Translations under genes and position numbers: made by a program
From: Insolitispirillum peregrinum
Lineage (GTDB): Bacteria > Pseudomonadota > Alphaproteobacteria > Rhodospirillales > Rhodospirillaceae
Assembly (NCBI RefSeq): GCF_900156605.1
Contig: NZ_FTOA01000008.1
Location: 62,001 to 126,000 of the forward strand
Direction of reading: 5' to 3'
Length of the DNA: 64,000 nucleotides
The notes under the pieces: model-generated
The model's input: the letters and a program-made list of their open reading frames with translations, nothing else
Databases searched by the model: none
Told to the model about the DNA's origin: nothing
Part shown: in pieces, positions 15,335-22,525 of the stretch
Layout: every line of letters begins with the position of its first letter
Position numbering within the stretch: position 1 is the first letter of the stretch

Positions 15335-17071
15335 TCAACCTCCCATCCGAGCGAGATGTAGGTTCGCAAACCGGCTGCGCTCGTCATCGCGCTGCCCACT
15401 AAGCTGGCCGGTGTCTCGCAGATATTCAAGGCGGCGCTTCTGACGTTCTCCGTCGATCAATCCGTTGCCGATATGATATTTGACCCGGCCATATTGATCG
15501 AACACGACGACGCCGCCCCCGAACAGGTCCGCACTTGTCCTCGTCGTGAAGCCGTCAGGAAGGGGATCGATCTTGCAGATCGCCATGAGTTCCGACCCGA
15601 AAAAATGCCCCATCTGGACATATTGGCAAAGTGTCTCCCGGAACGGGATACCGTCTGGATCGATCCTCAGCGAAGTGTCCAGCGACACGACCTGGGTATA
15701 GCCGCGCTCCGAAATCTCGAGCGCATCCCGGTTTTCCCAGAGGAAACGGAAGCATTCATCGACGTCGCGTGTCAGTGCCTCGGCGTTGCTGCGTGAATAG
15801 CGAAGCGCCTCACTGGCAGCGAAATGTGGCCAGCATCCATCGGCATCCGTCTGTCCCGGAGGCGGCACGATACCGAAATCCGCGAAGGACTGTCGGACCA
15901 ACTCGCGGTAACCGAAACGGCTATCGTCCGGCACGAGTTCGCGGTCTGCGGTGAGCAAGCTCGCCAGAAACTGCCCGAAGTCGAGATCGGTGGGCGGGCA
16001 ATAATCGATGGCCCGAATCGACATCTGCAGGAGCTGGGCAGCAACTTTTGCCCCTTCCTCCACCACAGCGGACACGTTGTAGCCCCGGCCATCGAATGTC
16101 CCGAGATGCGAAATGCGTGTCGTCCACAACTTCACAAAGGCCCTAGCTATGGCGGCGACTACGACTTCGCCACGACTATGCGCTTCGGCCATGTCGGGGG
16201 CGTCGAGAATGTGAGGGTGAGGTTCCAACTTGACTGACTGGCGCAGCGCGCCTCGCCCCGCACCACTGGCCATGCCGATCTCGGCGCCAATACCCAGCAA
16301 GATCGAACTCCTGATGGCCTCGGGAGTGACTTTGTCCTCGGTGATGAAAGCCAACGGCTCTCCGAGTCCGGGCAGCTTGTGGGTGACACCAAGTCCAGCA
16401 GCAACCACCTCGGGCAGCGAGAAGATGGAGAGGATCGCGACAATGTCTGCGAAGCCTTCATGGAAGGCGGCCTGGTCTGGTCCTGAGGGCTCGGTGTAGC
16501 GCGAGCGCAGGCCATCGAGGACCGCATGGGTCGTCTCATGCGCCACGACATCATGACTGAGCGAGGTGAAGATCGGCTTGTCCTCCTCGTCGAAGAAATA
16601 GCCGAACATCAAGGCCCGATCAGGCTCCGAGTAAAAGGCATTGGCCAGTGCGAACGCGTGGGGCGCGATGTGGAGTTGGTGTCCGCCGGATGACCAACTT
16701 ACTCTCCGGCCCAGGGCGCGCTCGAAAAGCCCCAGCGTTCGCATCGCGATCGCATAGCAGTTTTGGGCATGGAAATTCGGGTTGGCGACGACGCGCGTTT
16801 GGTAATCACGATCTAGGAGTGTTTCGCCGTCGCCCGGCGCGAAGGGATCTAGCAACATGTCGCCGCTCTGGTAACTCTGCCTCGCGGCATAGGCGCGCTG
16901 CTCGGTGGCATTATAGTCAACAACCTTGATCCGATATCCAGTTGGCCCGGGCGCAAGTATTTCGGCGGGCACGTCGACTTGCGCGAAGACCATGGGCCCG
17001 TCGCTCCCAATTCGAAGCCCGGGATCTTTAGCGATGATCGTGAGCTTTCGAACCGGTTGAATTGCGGTCAT
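15335..17071 (-). CDS. Gluzincin (M4-like) metallopeptidase
   Basis: 578 residues from the ATG with GGAGGG 6 bases upstream; an in-frame start 33 bases earlier has no ribosome site. The zinc motif HETTHAVLDG is at residues 178-187, and the third ligand Glu lies in FHEGFADI, 23 residues on, as in thermolysin-like gluzincins. No signal peptide precedes it, unlike classical M4 enzymes, so it probably acts inside the cell. The C-terminal part carries alternating helices and the tail RQKRRLEYLRDTGQLSGQ. It heads an operon with an MBL-fold protein and a DUF2235 hydrolase, suggesting proteolytic activation of a partner. Confidence 0.8.
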   Translation of the reverse strand: MTAIQPVRKLTIIAKDPGLRIGSDGPMVFAQVDVPAEILAPGPTGYRIKVVDYNATEQRAYAARQSYQSGDMLLDPFAPGDGETLLDRDYQTRVVANPNFHAQNCYAIAMRTLGLFERALGRRVSWSSGGHQLHIAPHAFALANAFYSEPDRALMFGYFFDEEDKPIFTSLSHDVVAHETTHAVLDGLRSRYTEPSGPDQAAFHEGFADIVAILSIFSLPEVVAAGLGVTHKLPGLGEPLAFITEDKVTPEAIRSSILLGIGAEIGMASGAGRGALRQSVKLEPHPHILDAPDMAEAHSRGEVVVAAIARAFVKLWTTRISHLGTFDGRGYNVSAVVEEGAKVAAQLLQMSIRAIDYCPPTDLDFGQFLASLLTADRELVPDDSRFGYRELVRQSFADFGIVPPPGQTDADGCWPHFAASEALRYSRSNAEALTRDVDECFRFLWENRDALEISERGYTQVVSLDTSLRIDPDGIPFRETLCQYVQMGHFFGSELMAICKIDPLPDGFTTRTSADLFGGGVVVFDQYGRVKYHIGNGLIDGERQKRRLEYLRDTGQLSGQRDDERSRFANLHLARMGG

Positions 17072-17474
17072 TTGCTGCCCTCCGAATAGAGTAAAAATTA
17101 CCACAGGTTGTTATTGTTGTCCCCATAGCATCGAGCTGTTTTTGGCGATTCTTGGCGTCGGTCCTTCTTTTCTGAATCGTAGGGAACGTCCCGCAAACAA
17201 GGGCTGGGTTGAAGTATCCGCAGGTCGCGGATCTCTTTGGTCCAGCAGGCGGGTCGACCCTGATCGAGACGGACGAGCGTTGGAAGTCCGGTGAAGGCTG
17301 GAGGGCAGCTATGTCGGCCGGGATGATTGACGTAGGTCTGAGGCGGAGATCGAGACGCCAGCGTGTTCCATCGGATGGGCCGTCTGGCCTCAATCAATGC
17401 GCAGGCCGCGTCCATACTTGAAAATCGCATCAATTAATCATATATGGATGATTATTGTCAGTTATCATTCGTAT
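17072..17474. promoter_or_regulatory. Divergent intergenic region with hipBA promoter and operators
   Basis: Rightward promoter TTGAAA (17418-17423), 17-base spacer, TATATG (17441-17446). An inverted repeat TAATCAT-N6-ATGATTA (17435-17454) covers the -10. Direct copies of TATATGGATGRTTAT lie at 17441 and 17472, 31 bases apart (three helical turns), suited to cooperative HipB binding. The left 300 bases towards the peptidase gene show no clear feature. Confidence 0.7.
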
Positions 17475-17867
17475 ATGGATGGTTATGTGGGTTCACCAAA
17501 GTCGAATGCGGCCCTCGAGAGGCTCGGGCACGACATCCGCGGCGCGCGCCTGCGGCGGGGAATTGCTGTGGCCGATCTGGCGGCCCGTGCCGGCACGTCT
17601 GCCAGCACGGTCGCCCGTCTCGAAAAGGGCGATCCCGGCGTCGGCATCGGGACGCTTGCGGACATTCTCGTCGCCTTGGGGCTGATCGAGCGCTTGGCGG
17701 ACCTTGTCAACATTCGCAAGGATGACTTGGGGCTGGCGTTGACTTCCGAGCAACTGCCGCGACGCGGAAAGACCTACGCCGCGAAGCTTCGCAAGCAGAA
17801 GGCGCTCGACGATGAGGCCTCGGTTGGAGCAAAGGACGTCGTCGACCCTGACGGCGCGGCCTTCTGA
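17475..17867 (+). CDS. hipB: HipB-like XRE antitoxin
   Basis: 130 residues from the ATG in the second operator copy. A GTG four codons later, behind GGATGG, is an equally good start, and a longer frame upstream would run through the promoter. Residues ~15-70 are a HTH domain: LGHDIRGARLRRGIAVADLAARAGTSASTVARLEKG. The C-terminus is basic (RRGKTYAAKLRKQK) then acidic. HipB represses its operon and holds the HipA kinase inactive. Its stop overlaps the hipA ATG (TGATG). Confidence 0.85.
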   Translation: MDGYVGSPKSNAALERLGHDIRGARLRRGIAVADLAARAGTSASTVARLEKGDPGVGIGTLADILVALGLIERLADLVNIRKDDLGLALTSEQLPRRGKTYAAKLRKQKALDDEASVGAKDVVDPDGAAF

Positions 17868-19099
17868 TGACCGAGTTCAGCGCCCGTGTTGCTCTGGGAG
17901 AGAGCCTGACGCCAGTCGGCCACTTGAGGTTCACGCAGGCTGGGCCGCGCCAGTTTTCCACCTTCTCCTATGACCCCGCCTGGCGAGAGAATCCGCGCGC
18001 CTTCGCGTTACAGCCGGACATGCCCTTCGACGGCGGGCCGTTCCACACCTCGGGACAGTCGGACACCATGCGAGATGCGCTCGCCGGCGTTTTCAGCGAT
18101 GCGTCGCCGGATAGTTGGGGGCGTCGGCTTCTCGAGCGAGCCTATGGCAAGAATCTCTCCGAGTTCGACTATCTGACGCTCTCCGACGACACCTGCAGGC
18201 AGGGCGCCTTGCGTTTCGTCGATGAGGCGGGCGCCGTGATCCGCGGGGAGGCGGCCGAGGCGGTGCCGCGCCTCATCGATCTGCAGACAATCACCGGCAT
18301 TGCCCGGGCCTATGAGCAGGGCAAAGAGATTTCGGCTCGGGACCTGCAGGCCCTTGCGGGAGCCGGCGGTTCGGGCGGCGCACGTCCGAAAGCCAATGTC
18401 ATCGATGGCGAAGTCCTATGGCTCGCCAAGTTCACCTCCGTGCATGATCAGCAGCCGATCGAACGGGTTGAGGTCGCGACGCTTCGGCTCGCCCGGGCCT
18501 GCGGCATCCGCACGCCGGAAGTCCGGCTAGAGCTCGCCGACACCCCATTCCCGGTCGCCTTGCTGCAACGGTTCGACCGGCGCGGCAGCGCGCGTATTCC
18601 TTACATTTCGGCGCGCACGGCACTCGGCAAGACCGGGACGGATCTCGGTGCCTACACCGAGATCGTCGATTTCATGCGAACGGCGTCGGCCGATCCGAAC
18701 GCTGATTTCCGAGAACTCTATTCCCGTCTGGTCTTCACCATTCTCGTCTCGAACAAGGACGATCATCTGAAGAACCACGGTTTTCTCTATGTCGGCGGCG
18801 GGCGTTGGCGCTTGTCCCCGGTCTTCGATGTGAATCCGGCACCCGATCGCAACCCGCATCTGGAAACGGCGATCCTGGAGGGGGGCGCGCACGACAGATC
18901 CATCCGGCTTGCTCTCGACGCTTGCGACTTCTTCGAAATCGCTGAGCCCGACGCACGCCGGATTATCCGGGACACTGCGCAGCGCGTTTCGGATGGATGG
19001 CGTGAGGCGCTCCGTCAGGTCGGCGTCACCGGCAGTCTGGCTCGAGACTACGAGCCGGCTTTTCTGAACACCGAAACCGAGATTGCTTTAACGCTCTAA
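17867..19099 (+). CDS. hipA: HipA-like Ser/Thr kinase toxin
   Basis: 410 residues, the normal HipA length. Kinase features are intact: Gly-rich loop GAGGSGGARPK (165-175), ATP-binding Lys188 (LWLAKF), the catalytic segment SNKDDHLKN (295-303, Asp298 and Asn303) and the Mg-binding Asp321 in SPVFDVNP. The N-terminal HipA_N domain covers about residues 5-110. HipA of E. coli phosphorylates GltX and stops translation. Related HipA toxins have other substrates, so the target here is not fixed. It is coupled to hipB by a TGATG overlap. No inactivating change is seen. Confidence 0.93.
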   Translation: MTEFSARVALGESLTPVGHLRFTQAGPRQFSTFSYDPAWRENPRAFALQPDMPFDGGPFHTSGQSDTMRDALAGVFSDASPDSWGRRLLERAYGKNLSEFDYLTLSDDTCRQGALRFVDEAGAVIRGEAAEAVPRLIDLQTITGIARAYEQGKEISARDLQALAGAGGSGGARPKANVIDGEVLWLAKFTSVHDQQPIERVEVATLRLARACGIRTPEVRLELADTPFPVALLQRFDRRGSARIPYISARTALGKTGTDLGAYTEIVDFMRTASADPNADFRELYSRLVFTILVSNKDDHLKNHGFLYVGGGRWRLSPVFDVNPAPDRNPHLETAILEGGAHDRSIRLALDACDFFEIAEPDARRIIRDTAQRVSDGWREALRQVGVTGSLARDYEPAFLNTETEIALTL

Positions 19100-19475
19100 C
19101 CGCCGTATTTGACGGAGATATGGGCATTATTAATCAGATATGGAGACTTGTTATCTGTTTTCCTCGCAGGAGTTAGCGGGAAGGGTAGCCAGAAGTCCGG
19201 GGTTGCCGGGCGTGCCCAGTTGGTAAACTCGAAGAAGGCGTGGGAGGTATCATCGCGCCATCTATCGCAGTCAATCACGGACTTTTGCGATCGGCTCTAG
19301 CTATTTCTCCCGCGCTTCGTATATAATGCGCGCGTAAAGATCGATGCCGCGCACCACGACACATTTATTGTGGAAAATCAATTGCGTGTGATTTTGACGG
19401 TATATATGACGGTATTTGTCTATTTCTCTGTTTTACAATCATCGAAAACTCAAATACTTACCGATCCGGTTAATC
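19100..19475. other. Island right-end region without a credible gene
   Basis: About 375 bases. Two GATATGG copies (19117 and 19137, 20 bases apart) lie just after hipA, the second in ATTAATCAGATATGGA, which resembles the hip operator. Direct repeats TGACGGTAT at 19395 and 19407 lie in AT-rich sequence about 70-80 bases before the guaA-like site and could be integrase arm sites. Short open frames here have no recognisable protein. Confidence 0.4.
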
Positions 19476-19490
19476 ATCGAGTGGGAATAA
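19476..19490 (+). other. Putative attachment site: copy of the guaA 3' end
   Basis: ATCGAGTGGGAATAA reads I-E-W-E-stop, the usual last residues of GMP synthase (GuaA), yet no guaA precedes it. The 3' end of guaA is a known target of tyrosine recombinases, which leave such a partial copy at the far end of the inserted island. The strong terminator just downstream fits as guaA's original terminator. This marks the boundary between the island and the chromosome. Confidence 0.65.
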
Positions 19491-19515
19491 GGCCGGGAGT
19501 GGTCTGAACCAGCAG

Positions 19516-19543
19516 AAAAGCCCGCGATCTCGCGGGCTTTTTT
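19516..19543 (+). terminator. Rho-independent terminator, possibly the original guaA terminator
   Basis: AGCCCGCG-atct-CGCGGGCT with flanking A and T runs (six T): a strong stem with a four-base loop. No gene precedes it directly except the partial guaA end at 19476-19490, so it was probably separated from guaA by the island. Confidence 0.85.
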
Positions 19544-19560
19544 GTTGGTTGAATGCGCAC

Positions 19561-19867
19561 TTAGACCAGCGTGCGTTAAATCCGACGCCACAGTACACGA
19601 CAGTTGGCAAGAAGGTGCAGGCTGCCGCCTGAAACCGCTCGGGGCCTGAGGCCCCGAACCCCCATTTTTTCTTTCAATATCAAGTCAATGTGGTCTGGGA
19701 CCTTAGAGCATTTTCAAGTTGACCGTCTCCGGTCAACGGCTCGGAAAATGCGGCACTGAAAATGGAGAGCGTTTTCGCTCGGTGTGAAAACGCTCTAAGG
19801 CCCCAGCGAGGTGTGGAGCAGCGCTCCACGTCCTTGTTCCCAAACTGTTTTTTGCACAATGCTCTAG
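19561..19867. repeat. Three palindromic repeat families nested in one another
   Basis: The outer layer is a split RIME-like element (left arm 19561-19587 with GTGCGTTAAATC, right end 19849-19867 with GCACAATGCTCTAG), whose intact relative is at 55384-55485. Inside it is a MITE-like element with its left end CCACAGTACACGACAGTT at 19588-19605, GGGGCCTGAGGCCCC at 19641, and its right part at 19806-19848 lacking the outer end; the intact copy is at 46069-46192. Inside that lies a third element, TTAGAGC to GCTCTAA (19703-19798), with hairpins GTTGACCG-TCTC-CGGTCAAC and GAGCGTTTT...AAAACGCTC, related to 36709-36861. Confidence 0.8.
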
Positions 19868-20293
19868 CAGACTGCGGAGAAAGGCCGTCTGGCTCTGGCC
19901 GGTAATAGGCGCTGGAGCGATTGAGGGCCAGGAGTTCGCACTGGCAAACAATCGGCAGGCGCGGGCGGCGCGGTTCGATCATTTGTTGCCGCCTCTGATC
20001 AAGCCCAAGCGAACAGAGGCATCCCTTAAACAATCACACTCTACCAGCAATTGGCCGATTTTCGCATGCAGGCGATCAATTTCTGCCGTGTCTGCCGTAG
20101 TTGCCGCTTCCGCCTTGCCGGAAAATGTCGCCGACATCCCTCCAATGGCCGGACGTTTCCATTGCGCGATCATCGTCTGCTGGATCCCGTATTTGGCGGC
20201 CAACTCCGCCAACGTCTGCTCACCCTTGATCGCTTCAAGGGCAACCTTCGACTTGAAATCTGCCGAATACCGTTTCCGTGTAACCTTACCCAT
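19868..20293 (-). pseudogene. IS3-family insertion sequence remnant (orfA plus start of orfB)
   Basis: OrfA (20293 down to about 19979) reads MGKVTRKRYSADFKSKVALEAIKGEQTL, an HTH, then AIGGMSATFSGKAEA and a leucine-zipper-like DRLHAKIGQLLVECDCLRDAS. This is the usual IS3-family OrfA. The start of OrfB (MIEPRRPRLPIVCQCELLALNRSSAYY) follows from 19976 in another frame, and is cut at 19868 by the nested repeats, removing the whole DDE integrase domain. It is not able to transpose. It lies on the opposite strand to the OrfB tail at 8002-8229, so the two are not halves of one copy without an inversion. Confidence 0.85.
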
Positions 20294-20382
20294 CTCCCCG
20301 TCCCTCATCAGGTCCGGATTAGCTTATCACTCTGTCCGAGTTTCCGGGACCACCTCATTGTTTCCTCGTTTTCAAGAACGGG

Positions 20383-20433
20383 TTGACAAGCTTCCGCCCC
20401 GATATAAAGTATACGACGTATACCTTATATCGG
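20383..20433 (+). promoter_or_regulatory. tetR promoter with 35-base palindromic operator
   Basis: TTGACA at 20383-20388 is followed by a 35-base near-perfect palindrome at 20399-20433. Its halves are CCGATATAAAGTATAC and GTATACCTTATATCGG around GAC, with one mismatched pair. It ends 8 bases before the tetR ATG. It is the probable autoregulatory site of the TetR protein. Confidence 0.8.
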
Positions 20434-20441
20434 ACGGCATT

Positions 20442-21056
20442 ATGACCAGGAAAGCTCTCTCAGGTCGCGAAAGCAACAAGGCAAATATCCAGTCACGAGT
20501 AGTGCAATGTGCGCTCCAGCTTTTCCGGGAAAAGGGCGTTGATGCCACTACGATGGAGACGGTTGCCGAGGTTGCAGGCATCACCAAACGAACGCTGTAT
20601 CGATATTTCCCGAAGAAGGAGGCCATCGCCGATGCTTATTGGCAGGAGAATGTGCGTGAAAAGGTGGCCATGTTGCCCGAGTTGCTACAGGCCTATCCGG
20701 ATACGCGCGCTCGCCTCATGGCGATATTTCTCGATGCCTCGGCTGGATTGAGGGCCGACCCCGAAATTGCTCGCATGCATTTCAGCTACCAGTTTCAGCA
20801 ACTTGGTCGAGAACTGGAAGGCAAGGCAGGTTTGGCCAACGATTTCACGGCGTTCCTGACCGCTGTCATATACAAGGGACAGACATCGGGAGATGTGCGA
20901 CCCGACATACCGGCCGAACAACTGGCCTGGCAGGTACAACTGCTATTCGCCGGCATTTGCCTGACCTGGTTCGCCAACCCGGATGTGTATGCTCTGGAGG
21001 CACGACTGACAGAGGCCATAGCCTGCTTCATGGACGGCGCTGGTATCGCGCATTGA
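20442..21056 (+). CDS. TetR-family transcriptional regulator
   Basis: 204 residues from the ATG just after the palindrome (MTRKALSGRESNKANIQ). The longer open frame upstream runs antisense through the IS remnant and is not used. The HTH is at residues ~16-62: IQSRVVQCALQLFREKGVDATTMETVAEVAGITKRTLYRYFPKKEAI. The C-terminal ligand domain is typical in length, with FTAFLTAVIYKGQTSGDVRPDI. It is 14 bases upstream of the glycosyltransferase gene, so they are likely one transcript under its own repression. Ligand unknown. Confidence 0.92.
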   Translation: MTRKALSGRESNKANIQSRVVQCALQLFREKGVDATTMETVAEVAGITKRTLYRYFPKKEAIADAYWQENVREKVAMLPELLQAYPDTRARLMAIFLDASAGLRADPEIARMHFSYQFQQLGRELEGKAGLANDFTAFLTAVIYKGQTSGDVRPDIPAEQLAWQVQLLFAGICLTWFANPDVYALEARLTEAIACFMDGAGIAH

Positions 21057-21070
21057 CCAGGGGAATCTAC

Positions 21071-22369
21071 ATGGCACGCATACTCTTTACATGTTTCGGC
21101 TCTCTGGGCGATCTGTTCCCTTACTTGGCCATCGCCAAGGTCTTGCAAGCACGTGGCCATCAGGTCACTGTGGGCAGCACGGCCTTATATCAACAGCAGA
21201 TCGAGGCGGAATCGATTCGCTTCACCCATCTGCGCTGTGGGCTGGATCGCTACACCTCGCCGGAGTCTGTGCGCTGTTTCTTGGCTTTGCTGTTCGACCC
21301 GGTTCGGGGTGGCAAAGCAATAACCGCAGAAATGATGACACAGATTCGCGATACCTTTCAGGATACCCGGGTAGCACTTGCGGATGCCGATGTAGTCATT
21401 AGCAATCCACTGGCCTACGCTACGCCGATAGCCTGTCGCGAGCGCGGAGTGCCCTGGCTGTCGACCGTACTGGCCCCGATGTTTCTGCTCTCGACCTACG
21501 ATCCGCCACTCATGACACTAGCCCCCTGGATGAACAGCCTGCACCGCTTCAGTCCGGCCCTTTACCGGAGTGCTTTTGCCTTGATCAAGCACGCAACCCT
21601 GGGCTGGGCAAAGCCACTCTATAAACTATGCCAGGAACTGCAGCTGCCGACGCCGGTCGGACATCCCTTGTTTGAAGGGCAGTATTCTCCCTACGGGACG
21701 CTGGCGATGTTTCCCTCTGGGTTTGCCGAAGCCCAGCCGGACTGGCCGAGTCACACCCGGGTAACAGGTTTTCCTTATTTCTCCACGAGCGCTGGTGATA
21801 CCTCGGCGGAGCGACAGGTCGAGACGTTCCTTGCTGCTGGCGCGCCGCCTTTGGTCTTTGCCCTCGGCTCTTCGGCAGTCAATATTGCCGGCGATTTTTA
21901 TGCCGTAAGCGCCAGCATCGCGCGCCAACTCGGCCAGCGTGCCGTGCTGGTCTATGGGCAGCACGCAGACCAGATCAAGGATATTTGCCCGGGTGACGAC
22001 ATCCTTGCCATTCCTTACGTGGCCTACGACAAACTCTTTGCCGGGGCCAGCGTCATCGTGCATCAGGGCGGCATTGGCACGTTAGCACAAGGCATGCGCG
22101 CCCGGCGGCCCATGCTGGTAGTGCCCTTCGGTTTCGATCAGCCGGACAACGGACTCAGAATCCAGCGTCTTGGCCTTGGATTGACGCTTTCCAGAGAGAA
22201 ATACCGTATTGATACGGCCTTGCCACTACTGCGTGATCTGTTGTTTCAGTCCCGATACCGGCAACAAGCGGAAACGGTCGGCAAATTAATGGCCGACGAG
22301 GACGGCATAGGACACGCTGTGGAATGTATTGAAGCCACGGCCGGAAAAGCCCTCGTTTTTGCACGCTGA
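21071..22369 (+). CDS. GT1-family UDP-glycosyltransferase
   Basis: 432 residues from the ATG with AGGGGAA 6 bases upstream. The N-terminal acceptor domain starts ARILFTCFGSLGDLFPYLAIAKVLQARGHQVTV, and the C-terminal donor site is IVHQGGIGTLAQGMRARRPMLVVPFGFDQPDNG. This layout is that of MGT-type enzymes such as rhamnosyltransferase RhlB and macrolide or sterol glucosyltransferases. It likely moves a sugar from a nucleotide donor onto a small hydrophobic acceptor. Pairing with TetR suggests induction by its acceptor, possibly for detoxification. The pair lies between IS/repeat debris and core genes, so it may have been acquired. Confidence 0.88.
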   Translation: MARILFTCFGSLGDLFPYLAIAKVLQARGHQVTVGSTALYQQQIEAESIRFTHLRCGLDRYTSPESVRCFLALLFDPVRGGKAITAEMMTQIRDTFQDTRVALADADVVISNPLAYATPIACRERGVPWLSTVLAPMFLLSTYDPPLMTLAPWMNSLHRFSPALYRSAFALIKHATLGWAKPLYKLCQELQLPTPVGHPLFEGQYSPYGTLAMFPSGFAEAQPDWPSHTRVTGFPYFSTSAGDTSAERQVETFLAAGAPPLVFALGSSAVNIAGDFYAVSASIARQLGQRAVLVYGQHADQIKDICPGDDILAIPYVAYDKLFAGASVIVHQGGIGTLAQGMRARRPMLVVPFGFDQPDNGLRIQRLGLGLTLSREKYRIDTALPLLRDLLFQSRYRQQAETVGKLMADEDGIGHAVECIEATAGKALVFAR

Positions 22370-22525
22370 GCAACTGGTCTGGCAGGTGGAAGAATGCTTC
22401 ATCACCAGGGAAGCATTCGAATTCCACCAACACCGCACCCGGGCCTCATCATGGTGGGCTGCAACGGCAGACATTCCACGGGACTACGAAATCATGTCGC
22501 ATCCCACGGTCCAACCCAACCCCCA
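22370..22525. other. Intergenic gap with one hairpin
   Basis: GAATGCTTC and GAAGCATTC (22391-22416) form an inverted repeat just after the glycosyltransferase gene. There is no T run, so termination by it is uncertain. Nothing else is seen. Confidence 0.4.

Noticed and set aside
19109..19300. Short frames on both strands after hipA as a possible gene
   Set aside because: No ribosome site or family match; the ATG lies in an operator-like repeat, so the region is kept as non-coding.
19680..19867. Continuation of the OrfB frame through the nested repeats
   Set aside because: The residues encoded here come from the palindromic repeats, not from a transposase; only 19868-19976 is OrfB-like.
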